DNA of 64,000 nucleotides from the NCBI GenBank assembly GCA_963837155.1, contig CAWIMB010000002.1, positions 2,046,001 to 2,110,000 of the forward strand, given 5' to 3'. The DNA comes from DASQHW01 sp963837155. Lineage in GTDB: Bacteria; Actinomycetota; Acidimicrobiia; IMCC26256; PALSA-610. A model generated the notes under the pieces. That model was given only the letters and a program-made list of their open reading frames with translations. It made no database searches and had not been told where the DNA came from. Shown piece by piece: positions 18,633 to 30,199 of the stretch (positions are counted from its first letter, which is position 1; each line of letters starts with the position of its first letter). The position numbers were made by a program, and so were the translations under genes.

Positions 18633-21600
18633 CTAGGAGCTTGTCGCGGGAACGCAGAGCATCGGGATCGAACCGTCGAGCTTGATCTTGCTCGCTTGGA
18701 ACTGGTCGTTGATGAAGACCGATCGGGGCTTGAAGTCGAAGCCCTTCGACAGCCTGGTCTGGTAGCAGAGCAGGTCGTCGTCGTGGGTCTGCGCGCCGGG
18801 CTGGCCGCCGTTCACATTCGCCGGCGCGCAGAACTGACGGATGCCGAGCAGGTCGACGTTGAGTGTGCCGAACTGGTCTTGGACCTTCACATTGCGCACC
18901 GTCGCGAACGGGCCGGCCTTCACGCCGTAGCAAACGAAACGATCGCCCGGCGACACAAGCGCGGGAGGCGCCGAGTTCTCGCGCTTGGCCGCCGGCACCA
19001 TGAGATAACGGGTCTGGGCGAGCTGCATCCGGACCGTTCCGAACTGATCGGTCACCGCGACCGTTTGGCCCCGGGCCGGGCTGCCCTTCGAGTTGATGTC
19101 ATAGCCGGTCAGGTGATTCGGATTCGTCACCGCCGTCGGATCCTCATCGCGCTTGTTCGTTGGGTTGCACATGAGGTGTACCTGGGCCGCCGTGACGGTG
19201 TTCGGACCGAACCGGTCGACCACGGTGACGTTGCCGACGGTCGGCGGCGTGCGCTTCAACTCGTAACAGAGGAAGTGCAACGGCTTTCGCACCAGCGCGT
19301 TCGCCACGGACACCTCGGCGGCCGCGGTCTTGTTGATGATGGCCGGGCTGCCGGTGATGACGGGCGTCTTCCAGTTGAAGCCGACGGGTGGTGTCGGCAA
19401 GGTCGGTTCGGTGACCGTGCACGATGAGCCGGTCGGGATCCCGTTCACGCTTTCTGATGCGCCGGCCGCGACGGTCACGTTGCCAACATGGGTGCCGCCG
19501 CAGTCGTAATGGATCGTGAAGTTGCCCGTGAACCCCGAACCGCCGTCGTCCAACGTCTTGGAGATCTTCAAGGCGCCGACATCACGAACCAACGCGTTCG
19601 CCACCGACACCTCGACCGGTGCCGCCGCGCTGATCGTTGCGGGACTGCCGGTGATGACGGCTGTCTTCCAGCTGTAACCGGCCGGCGGTGTCGGCAGGGT
19701 CGGTTCGGTGACGGTGCACGACGAACCGGTCGGGATCCCGTTCACCGTTTCTGATGCGCCGGCCGCGACGGTCACGTCACCGACATCGGTGCCACCGCAG
19801 TCGTAGTGGATCGTGAAGTTCCCCGTGAAGCCCGAGCCGGCCGCGTCCAACGTCTTGGAGATCTTCAACACGTCGACACCGCGCACCAACACGTTGGCCA
19901 CGGTCACCTCGGCCGGCACCGCCACGCTGATCGTCGCGGGACTGCCGGTGATGTCGGGCGGAGCCCAGCCGAATCCCGTCGGTGGTGTCGGCAGGATCGG
20001 TTCGGTGACGGTGCACGACGAACCGGTCGGGATCCCGTTCACCGTTTCCGATGCGCCCGCCGCGACGGTCACGTTGCCGACGTGGGTGCCGCCGCAGTCG
20101 TAGTGGATCGTGAAGTTCCCGGTGAAGCCCGAACCGCCGTCGTCCAACGTCTTGGTGATCTTCAAGGCGCCGACGTCGCGTACCAATGCGTTCGCCACCG
20201 TCACTTCAACGGGCGCCGCTGCGCTGATCGTTGCGGGGCTGCCGGTGATGACGGCTGTCTTCCAGCTGTAACCGGCGGGTGCGGTGGGCAGGGTCGGTTC
20301 GGTGACCGTGCATGACGAGCCGGTCGGGATCGCGTTCACGGTTGCTGATGCGCCGGCCGCGACGGTCACGTCACCGACGTCGAAGCCGCCGCAGTTGTAG
20401 TGGATCGTGAAGTTGCCGGTGAACCCCGAACCGGCCGCGTCCAACGTCTTGGAGATCTTCAACCCTCCGACCCCGCGCACCAACACGTTCGCCACGCCCA
20501 CCTCGACCGGCGCCGCTGCGCTGATCGTCGCGGGACTGCCGCTGATGTCGGGCGTCGCCCAGCCGTATCCCGTCGGTGGGTTCGGCAGGGTTGGTTCGGT
20601 GACCGTGCACGATGAGCCGGTCGGGATCCCGTTCACGCTTTCCGATGCGCCGGCCGCGACGGTCACGTCACCGACGTCGGTACCGCAGTCGTAGTGGATC
20701 GTGAAGTCTCCGGCGAAGCCCGAACCGCCGTCATCCAACGTCTTGGAGATCGTCAACGCGCCGACGTCACGGGTCACCGTGTTGTTGGTCGTGACCGTGA
20801 CACTCGAACCATTCTCCGACGGGATCGTCACCGTCGCCGACGGGCTGAACGTCGGCGTCCCGAACGTAAAGCCCGGCAGAGAAGGCAGCGTCGGTTCCGA
20901 CACCGTGCAGGATGTCCCGGTCGGGATGCCCGGCACCTTCGTCGAACCATCGGCCGCCAACGTGGCATCGCCTTGACCGAACGCGCCACAGTCCCAGTGA
21001 ATCGTGAACTGCGCGCCGGACCCGGGCGCCCCGCTCAACTTCTTGGCGAGCACGAGCGACCCAACCTCGCGAGTCAGCGTGTTGTTGGTCCTGACTGTGA
21101 CGCTCGATCCGTTGGTCTCAGGAATCGTGACGGTCGCCGACGGGCTGAACGAGGGCGTGGCGAAGGAGTAGCCCGGAACGGTCGGCAGCGTCGGTTCCGA
21201 CACCGTGCACGAGGTCCCGGTCGGGATGTCCGACACGGTCGCCGAATCGCCCGCCGCGACCGACGCGCTGCCTGTGTGCGCGGCGCCACAGTCGTAGTTG
21301 ATCGTGAACGACGCCGGCGCCGGCGCCCCATCCGGATTCGACAGGTTCTTGGCGAGCACCAACGACCCGACACCCGCCTCGCCGAACTCGAAGTCGAGAC
21401 GCGACGTCGTGTTCGCGTGCACGGTCACCGATTTCATCAGCGCGACGAAGTCCTTGGGGGCCGCCTGGGCGTCCCACACCCGGTCGGACCCGTCCGGGTT
21501 CAACGGTGCATCCTCCAGCTTGTAGTAGCCGTCCACGTCGGTACGAGCGGCCACACCGAACGCGCCCCCGACGAACACGTTCGGGATTGGGAGACCCGTC

Positions 21601-24600
21601 ACGCGGTTGGTGACGAAGCCTTCCACCGCGCCGACTCCGTTCGGCGGCCGACCGAAGTCGAGGACGATCGATGCGCCGCAGAACACCGTCACGGTCCGGG
21701 TCTGATCGAAATAGTCGGTGTGCATCACCGTGACCGCAACGTCTTTCGGACTGTTGTCGTCGCCGACCGTGATGTTCTCCAGCCGATACAAGCCGTCGGC
21801 GTCGGTTGACGTCGTCTGTCCTCCACCGTCGACCCGTGCGCCCTCGATCGGGTCTTGCGTGAACAGCGTCCACAACGCGGCCGGAGATCGACGCCCCCTG
21901 ACACACCGGCAACAAGTCGAAGTCCTGCTGCGTCGTCTGATCGGCCGCCACGTGCACAGATGCGGTCTTCGACGGCCAGTAGCCGGCAGCACACGCATTC
22001 ACATTTGTATCCGTAGGAAGGTTGGGATACGGCAGGTCGACCTGCAACGTGTACCGCCCGTTGGTGTCCGTCCGAGAGCCATTGCAGGAAACGGTGGCGC
22101 CGGCGATCGGTTGCCCGGTGACCGCATCGCGCACCACGCCGCTCACGGTCCCGAACCTGCGTTTCAGGATGCGAAGGTCCTGGGTCGTCGTCTGGCCGAC
22201 CTTGACCTCGAAGCCACTGATGGATTGCGAGGGGTAGTAGCCCGCGGGTGCCCCCAGGTTGCTAATGGAGGTGTTGTATCCCGCGGCGGCAGCAGGATCG
22301 GGGACGTCCCCGACCGTACACGGGGGGACGGCCGAGGTCGGCTCGCTCACTGTGCAGGTGACGAAGAGAGGGTCGAACCGGTAGACGCCGTTCGCGTCCG
22401 ACGTCGGCTTCGAGTTGTCAGGGGGGCAACCGTTCTGAAGGAAGTTGCAGTTGATATTCGGACCCACGCCGATGGTCACCCCAGCACCGGGAACGGGGAC
22501 GCCCGTCTCTTCGTCCAGCACGCGTCCCTCGACCGCGCCGAACCATCCGACCGGCAATGGCTCCGGCGGCGGGAGCGGCTCGAGCACGAGATTCAACTCA
22601 GCGGACTCGTTGCATCCGAGCTCCGTGGTGGTCTCGTCGCCCGGCGACGAGTAACCCGACTTGTAGAACGGCTCCCACTGGCTGCGCGGGTCGGGGAAGG
22701 TCAAGCTGCCTGGCGCATTGTTGGCGAGGACCGAAAGCTTTATCGGTTCGTTGTTGAAGCCGATCAGCAACTCGGGGAACGAGTATCTGCCGGTCGCGTC
22801 GCTCAGAACGGTGTCATCCCAGACGCTGCCCTGCACGATGACGTTCGTCGCGTCACTGCCGTCCGCATAAGTGATGTGTCCCGAGAGGCTGGCGGTGCAC
22901 TGTTTGACCAGCACGACGTCCGGGGCGGTGACGTGGTCGCCCGGCCCGATCACGATCGGGTCGAGAGGAACGCTGGTGTCGGGCGGCGGGTAATCCCAGT
23001 AGCCGTGCCGCGGAGCAAACCGTTCGTTGTGAGCGAGGATGCTGAGGCCGGCACTGACCGGCGAGTTGGGCGGTGTGCTGGGCGGAAAGACCCACCGCGA
23101 AATTGTCGAAGGCATAGCTGCCGGCGTCCGGACCGCCCGTCGCCGTAAGAGTGTCCGCCCAGTAGCAAAGCCGTGACGGGCAGATGCGAAGGAAAAGCTC
23201 TGCGCCTTCGATCGGCTCCGTGGTCGGGATGGGGTGCGCGTAGTCCGCGGGATTGGCAATCCCCACGACGACCTGGCCCGTGAGCTGCGCGGGATCCACG
23301 GGCGTCATCCCCACGTCGATCTCGGTGGTCTCGTGCACGTCGGTGGCAGGGTCGTCGCAGACCACCACCGCTTCCGGTGACTCCTGGTCCCAGTAGGTGC
23401 CCGCGTGGTTGTAGCCGGGCGGATCCTTCCTCGCGCCAACGCGCACCAACGTGGGGCTGTTGTTCTCGCCGAGCGGCACCCGTGCGATTGTGTACTCGCC
23501 GTGATCGTCGGCGATCGTCTCAAGAGACGACCCAGGGTTGATGACAGCCTGCGGGATCGGCAGATGTGTCACCTTGTCGGTGACCACGCCGTGGATGCGT
23601 CCGAAACACTTGCGAACGAGACCGAAATCGAGCGTCGCGTGACCGGTCGCGACGTTGGTGACCCCGCCACCAACGCCTGTGATCGTGAGGTCGAAGTTGC
23701 CTTGTCCGATCGTCGCGTCTGCGGTGAGCGTGAGGAAGGACGTGCCGGGCGGCCGCACCGGGTTCGGCGAGAACGAGCCGGTGACCCCGGCGGGGAGGCC
23801 GTCGACGCTCAGCTGCACGTCGGCGTCGAAACCGTTCAGCGGGGTGAGCTGGATCGCGAAGCTCACCTTCGTACCGGGCTGCAACTGCTGGCTCGGTGGC
23901 GACAGGGTCAGATTGAAGTCCGGTGCGCCGGGGACGTTCACCTTCAGCGTGAACGACTGCGTTGCGTTCGGGGTCTGGCCGTTGCTCGCGGTGAACGTCA
24001 GCGGATAGGTGCCGCCGGTGCCCGCGGCGGGGATGCCCGAAAGCCGTGCGGTGCCGTTGCCGTTGTCGACGAACGTCACGCCCGCCGGCAGTGCGCCGGT
24101 CTTCGACAAGCTCGGCGTCGGTGCGCCGGTGGTCGTCACGGTGAACGATCCGCCAACGCCGGCCGTGAAGACTGTGTTGCTCCCGCTCGTGATGCGGGGT
24201 GCGGCCGAGCGTACGAATACCGCCAGGTTGAAGTCCTGCACCGCGTCGGGTGCGACCCCGTTGGCGGCGGTGAACGTCAGTGGATAGACGCCGGCGGTGC
24301 CCGCACTCGGAGTGCCCGACAGTGTCGCGGTCCCGTCGCCGTTGTCGACGAACGTTACGCCCGCCGGCAACACGCCGACGCTCGAAAGGCTCGGCGTCGG
24401 CGAGCCGGAAGTCGTGACCGTGAACGTACTGGGTGAAGCGACGACGAACGTGGCGTGATCGGGCGAGGTGATCGCGAGCCCGGGTGCACGGTAAGGGTGA
24501 ACTTCTGTGTCGCGTCGGGTGCGACGCCGTTGGCGGCGGTGAAGGTGAGCGGGTAGGTGCCGCCGGTGCCCGCGGCGGGTGTACCCGAGAGCGTGGCGGT

Positions 24601-27600
24601 GCCGTTGCCGTTGTCGACGAATGTCACGCCCGCGGGGAGCGCACCGGTCTTCGACAGGCTCGGCGCCGGCACGCCGCTCGTCGTGACCGTGAACGTGCCG
24701 GGCGAACCGACGGTGAACGTGACGTGGTCGGCCGAAGTGATCGCGGGCGCCTCGGACGTCGTCACGGTCAACGTGAAGCTCTGCGTCGCGTCGGGTGCGA
24801 CGCCGTTGGCGGCGGTGACGGTGAGCGGGTAGGTGCCGCCGGTCCCCGCATCGGGCGTGCCCGAAAGTGTCGCGGTCCCGTCGGCGTTGTCGACGAATGT
24901 CACGCCCGCCGGCAGCGCGCCGGCCTTCGACAGCGCTCGGTGTCGGCGAACCTGTCGTTGTGATCGTGAACGTGCCGAGCGCACCGACGGCGAACGAGAT
25001 GTGGTCGGCCGAAGTGATCGCGGGCGCCACCGGCGCCGTCACGGTCAAGGTGAAGCTCTGTGTCGCGTTGGGTGCGACGCCGTTGGCGGCAGTGAGCGTG
25101 AGCGGGTAGGTGCCGGCGGTGCCCGCGTCCGGTGTACCCGAGAGTGTGGCGATCCCGTTGCCGTTGTCGACAAGCGTCACGCCCGCGGGGAGGGCGCCGG
25201 TCTTCGACACGCTCGGTGTCGGCGAGCCGGTGGTCGTCACCGCGAAGGAGCCCGGAGAGCTGACGGTAAACGTGACGTGGTCGGCCGAGGTGATCGCAGG
25301 CGACTCGTGCACGGTGAGGGTGAAGATCTGCGTCGCGTCGGGTGCGACGCCGTTGGTCGCGGTGAAGGTAAGCGGGTAGCTGCCGCCGCTGCCCGCGGCG
25401 GGTGTACCCGACAGCGTCGCGGTGCCGTTGCCATTGTCGACGAACGTCACGCCCGCCGGCAGCGTTCCGGAGCTCGACAAGGTCGGCGAGCCGGTGCCGG
25501 TCACGGTGAACGAACCCGCGGCGCCGACGGTGAACGTCGCGTGGTCCGCCGACGTGATCGATGGGGCCGACGGGTTCCCGAGCACGAACCCGAGCGGCAG
25601 CGTGTTGGCTCCGGTCGCGAGCGTCAGGCTGTAGCGACCGAACGGCGACGTGTTGGTCACGCCGGTGACGGCGAGGGTGAGATGGTCATTGACCGCGGTG
25701 CCGAACGGCACGGTGATCGTGACCGCTGCGGTTCCTCCGCCCGTCACCGACGCGGAGGTCTGCGACGCGCCGCTCGTCGTGTCGGTGAGCAGGTAGTTGG
25801 CGCACCCCGCCGGGAACACGGTGCCCGCCGGCGCGGTAAGTGTGAGCGTTGAGCTTCCGCCGCCGAGGGCCGGACCTTCGAAGTCGAGCGTGTAGGTGAC
25901 GCCCGTCGCACCCGCCAATGAAGAGCTCAGCGCCAAGCTGCCGAAGCGGTAGTTGCCCGGGATCGACAGCATGACTGCGTTCGCGGAGTACGTGGTCTGG
26001 TACTGCTGCGAACCGTAGTTGAGTGTGCCGAACGCGCCGGAGATCGTGCCAGTGACGACGTCGTAGCTCGGACCAGCCGGCGATCCGATCGTCGTCACCT
26101 CGAGGGTTCCGGCGAGCACACCCGCGTCGGCAACCAGGCGACCGAACGGCCCGGCCGCATCGATCGTCGTGTGGAACGTCCCGCTCGGCGTTTGTGTGAA
26201 GTTGTCGGTGTGCAGGGTTGCGCCGGCGGCGATGGTGAGGGTGCCGGCGTTTTGGATGGTGAGGGCGCTGTTGAAGAACAGGGCGTCGGTGTTGGTTTGG
26301 ATGTCGAGGGTGCCGGTGTTGGTCAGGGTGCCGTGACGGAAGATGCGGGGGCCGCCGGGCAGGGTGCGGATCGTGCCCGCGTTGGTGAGCGTGAAGTTCT
26401 GTATCTGCAAGAACGAACCGGCCGCGGCGGTCCCGCCCAACGTGATCGTGCCCTGGTTGGTGGTGTCGGCGGTGAGGAAGAGCCGGCTGTTGGTGAGCGC
26501 GATCGTTTGGTTGGCGGACAGGAGGTTGCCGTCGAGGGTCAGGTCGGTGTTGGTGACGGCGATCGCGACGGTGCCGGCACCGGTGCGGTGCAGGATGCCA
26601 GCGACGTTGAAGGCGATGGGGTTCCCGGTCGCGTTGCCGGCGTCTTGGGTGTAGTCGCTTTCGATGCTGACGGTGCCGTTGTTGGTGATCGTGCCGCCCG
26701 CGTTGTTGTGCAGGTTGTCGGTGTGCAGGGTTGCGCCGGCGGCGATGGTGAGGGTGCCGGCGTTTTGGATGGTGAGGGCGCTGTTGAAGAACAGGGCGTC
26801 GGTGTTGGTTTGGATGTCGAGGGTGCCGGTGTTGGTCAGGGTGCCGTGACGGAAGATGCGGGGGCCGCCGGGCAGGGTGCGGATCGTGCCCGCGTTGGTG
26901 AGCGTGAAGTTCTGTATCTGCAAGAACGAACCGGCCGCGGCGGTCCCGCCCAACGTGATCGTGCCCTGGTTGGTGGTGTCGGCGGTGAGGAAGAGCCGGC
27001 TGTTGGTGAGCGCGATCGTTTGGTTGGCGGACAGGAGGTTGCCGTCGAGGGTCAGGTCGGTGTTGGTGACGGCGATCGCGACGGTGCCGGCACCGGTGCG
27101 GTGCAGGATGCCAGCGACGTTGAAGGCGATGGGGTTCCCGGTCGCGTTGCCGGCGTCTTGGGTGTAGTCGCTTTCGATGCTGACGGTGCCGTTGTTGGTG
27201 ATCGTGCCGCCCGCGTTGTTGTGCAGGTTGTCGGTGTGCAGGGTTGCGCCGGCGGCGATGGTGAGGGTGCCGGCGTTTTGGATGGTGAGGGCGCTGTTGA
27301 AGAACAGGGCGTCGGTGTTGGTTTGGATGTCGAGGGTGCCGGTGTTGGTCAGGGTGCCGTGACGGAAGATGCGGGGGCCGCCGGGCAGGGTGCGGATCGT
27401 GCCCGCGTTGGTGAGCGTGAAGTTCTGTATCTGCAAGAACGAACCGGCCGCGGCGGTCCCGCCCAACGTGATCGTGCCCGTGCTGTTCACCGTCGAGTCG
27501 CCGCCGAGAATCAAGCTGGCGTTCACGAGCGTGAGGGTTTGCGCACCGCTGGCACCGCCGAGGGTGAGCGCGCCCACCGTAGCGTTGCCGAGGCTCCCGT

Positions 27601-27844
27601 CGACGCGCACGGTGTAGCTGCCCGTGTTCACGTCGCCGATGCACACGTCTTCGCCGTTGGGCACGCCGCCGGTCCAGTTGCCGGCGATGAACCACGAGTC
27701 GTTCACCGCGCCCGTCCACGAGTTCGCACACGACGCGGCGTTGCCCGGCGCGGATGCGACCACCAATGCCGCGGACGCGGCGACGACCGTCGCGAGAGCC
27801 AGGGCGAGGAACCGTCGAGATCCGGTCACGGTATTTACGGGCAC
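18633..27844 (-). CDS. Giant secreted multidomain repeat protein, about 3,070 aa (frameshifted)
   Basis: GTG 27844 has GGAGGT upstream and opens a signal peptide (FLALALATVVAASAALVVASAPGNAA). Order of parts, in approximate residues: 120-550, autotransporter-like beta repeats (NAGTLTIAAGATL) with exact DNA repeats; 760-1305, six He_PIG/Ig-like units starting ITSADH; 1415-2115, carboxypeptidase-regulatory-like modules (GVVRDAVTGQPIAGATV); 2150-2850, seven DUF5979 units (ISKTLDDGGSGFTGNFTIHYDCGG type); 2855 to the end, four CY...DQFG...LC.P units, perhaps DUF7450. No LPXTG or C-terminal helix is visible, so it is probably secreted or held non-covalently. Frame changes near 24940 and 24480 (compensating), 23085 and 21870 interrupt an otherwise continuous protein. 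Adhesion or matrix function is inferred. Confidence 0.72.
19320..21300 (-). repeat. Seven tandem DUF5979-coding repeats (about 297 bp each)
   Basis: The C-terminal half of the giant gene repeats a unit of about 99 codons. The segment coding for IPTGSSCTVTEPTLP recurs almost unchanged near 19420, 19720, 20010, 20310 and 20610, with two more divergent units (IPTGTSCTVSEP) near 20910 and 21220. Units alternate between SKTLDDGG and SKTLDAAG types, as expected from block duplication. Confidence 0.8.
23930..25570 (-). repeat. Six tandem Ig-like (He_PIG) coding repeats
   Basis: Units of about 270 bp encode ITSADH...FTV, TGALPAGVTFVDNGNGTATLSGTP and YPLTFTAANGVAPDATQ. They are diverged at DNA level, unlike the 513-bp repeats further upstream in the gene. 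A pair of compensating frameshifts covers one and a half units (about 24940 to 24480). Confidence 0.8.
26201..27479 (-). repeat. Exact 513-bp tandem repeat, 2.5 copies
   Basis: Copies begin at 26201, 26714 and 27227; the third stops after about 253 bp. Translations of the copies in all frames are identical, so the DNA appears to be exact. The period is 171 codons and keeps the frame of the giant gene. This implies very recent duplication or ongoing gene conversion, and is also a place where an assembly can gain or lose copies. Confidence 0.9.
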
Positions 27845-28226
27845 GGCACGCACCTCCGCTCCCGCAACGTCGTGCCGCGAACACGTCCTCCGCATGGCTT
27901 CCCCCGCAGGCCGAGGTTCCTCGGCACGGGTAGACCACTCCAATGTCAAGGAACCGTCAAGACCGTGTACGGCGCGAAACGGTCACCTACCTGATGATGC
28001 CGCAGAAAATGTCTCCGTGAGCGCGCAGAGGATCGACCGAACCTGCTTCCGTTCCTCATGGTCGCGGGAGTCCGCAGCCGTTCGAGGCGATCCCTTCAAA
28101 TTAGCAACGACCTCGGCCCGCCGTATTGCATATCCGACTCGCGGCTGTCCGCCCGGGCTTACGAGACGAAGGCGCGCGGCGCGCGCAGGCGTTAGCGTCG
28201 CGTGCACCTGGCACCGGGGGGAAGCC
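27845..28226. promoter_or_regulatory. Divergent intergenic region between two secreted-protein genes
   Basis: 382 bases without a credible gene. It must hold promoters for the minus-strand giant gene and the plus-strand secreted protein. On the minus strand near 27950-27965 there are two TTGAC boxes 6 bases apart, one of them TTGACA, but no convincing -10 partner. The part from 28095 to 28135 is locally AT-richer. Nothing else is recognisable. Confidence 0.35.
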
Positions 28227-30199
28227 ATGCGAGTAAAACATCGACGGTCGCGCTGGATGTTGCGCGTGTTGTTCACCGTGCTGGCGGTGGCGTTGGCCGG
28301 CGTCGCGGCAGTGCCCGCCGGAACTGCAGTAGCACCGACGGCGGCGCACGCGACCGTTGCTCACACTGAATCGATGCAGACCCTGACGCGGATACGCACC
28401 TCGAAACCATTGCTCGAGATCGCGAACGCCTCCGACAGTGCGAGACAAGGGAAGCGACCGGCCGCCGCACGGGCCGGTCGCGACGCGCCGGCGGCGCTCG
28501 GCGCGCACGGACAACGGAGCCGCAGCTTTTCGCCACGCCCCGACCCGCGCACCGCAGCCCGAGCGTCGGCCGCGGTGAGCGCAGATATCCCAACGGTGCG
28601 TCCGACGCCGGTCAAGCGCAGGCGACCCGGTGTCGGTACGAACTTCGAGGGTCTCAACCTCTATCAAGACCGGTTCATCGCGGGGAACGGCAACCAGTTC
28701 ACGGGCCAGGAACCACCGGACCAGGGTCTGTGCGTCGGCAACGGGTTCGTCTTGGAGACCGTCAATACCGCGTTGCGGGTGTTCACGACGCGCGGACAAG
28801 CGCTGTCGCCTCCGATAGCGCTCAACGATTTCTATGGATATCCGCCTGCGATCGACCGCACTTCGGGAGAGTTCGGTCCGCAGTTGTTCGATCCCAGCTG
28901 TTTGTACGACAGCGTGAACAAGCGATGGATTCACATTGTGGCGACACTCGACATCGACCCGTCGTCCGGTTTCCTGACGGGGAACAGCCTTCTGGACATC
29001 GCGGTGTCGACAACGCCGAGCCCGTTGGACCCCTGGGTGTTCTATTCACTCGACACGACCGACGACGGTCGTCCCGGAACACCTGCGCACACCGACTGCC
29101 CGTGCATCGGCGACTACCCACACATCGGAGCAGATCGCAATGGCATCTACATCACCACGAACGAGCAGCCGTACTTAGACCTGCCGGGCGAGTTCGGCAA
29201 CGGCACCAACGGCGCGCAGCTCTACGCGTTCGGACGCGCCAGCGCTCGCGGCCGGCTCGGCAAACATTCCCTTCGCCCAGGCGCACAACCTGACGTTGAC
29301 GGACAGCCCGCGGACTCCCGGTTTCGCGGTTATCCCCGCGAACGCTCCCGACGGCGTGTTCGACGATGCAGATGGCGGTACCGAATACTTCCTCAGCTCG
29401 ACCGCCTCCTTCGGGTCCGGCAATGCCTCGGGGCGGTCGCACACCCTCGGGTTCTGGAAGTTGACGAATACGCAGTCACTCGCCGCCGGTGACCCTTCGA
29501 TGCCGCTGCAGAACGTCGTGGTCACCTCGGAGCCGTACGGCGTGCCCCCGTTCTCCGACCAGAAGCTCGGATCAGTCCCGCTCCGCGACTGTGAGGTTGT
29601 CGGCTGTCCGGCGAGCGCCGGAACCTCGCCCGGCGAGGTTGAGGGGCCGCTGGACTCGAGTGACTCGCGCATCTACAACACCTGGTACGACGGTCAGCGC
29701 GTCTGGGGCTCGCTGTCCACGATCGTGAGCGTCGCCGGCGAGATCAAGGCGGGCGCGGCGTGGTTCTCGTTCACGCCCGGCGGCTCCATCGCCTCGCAGG
29801 GGTATGTCGCCGTCGCGGGCAACAACGTCATCTATCCCGGCATCGCGACCCTTGCGAATGGTCGCGGTGTCATGGCGATCAACGTCGTCGGTCGCGACTG
29901 GTTCCCGTCGGCCGCGTACGTGCGTATCCACGCGGGCGTGCCAACCGGTCCCGTGCACATTACCCGGGCGGGTGCCGGACCATATGACGGGCGCTGCGAG
30001 TACGTGGTCGAGGGTTGCGGGGTGCCGCGCTCGGGGCGACTTTCCGGCCGCGCAGGCTTCGGGCGATTCGATTTGGATCGCGAGCGAGTACGTCGCGCAG
30101 ACCTGCACGTTCGAGCAGTTCCTGGCTGACTTCACGTGTGGTGCGACGCGAACTTCCCTCGGGAACTGGTCGACCCGAATCACCCAGGTCAAGCCTTAG
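28227..30199 (+). CDS. Large secreted protein of unknown function (two frameshifts)
   Basis: ATG with GGGGGGA upstream. A signal peptide (MLRVLFTVLAVALAGVAAV) leads into a low-complexity proline/arginine-rich linker to about residue 135. A large domain with FEGLNLYQDRFIAGNGNQFTG, DQGLCVGNGFVLETVN, FDPSCLYDSVNKRWIH and CPCIGDYPHIGADRNGIY follows. The pattern of short blades suggests a beta-propeller. Frame changes near 29240 and 30010 (each like one inserted base) join three segments into about 657 aa. No catalytic motif is recognised. It ends convergently, overlapping the next gene's stop by a few bases. Confidence 0.68.

Noticed and set aside
19290..27480. CRISPR array or other spaced repeats
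   Set aside because: Repeat units are 270-513 bp, contiguous and in frame within a protein gene; there are no short repeats with unique spacers and no cas genes.
26171..27994. A 607-codon plus-strand open frame rich in Gly, Val and Asp
   Set aside because: It is the shadow of the exact 513-bp repeats of the minus-strand giant gene. It has no signal, domain or ribosome binding site, and the minus strand encodes a signal peptide and known repeat types.
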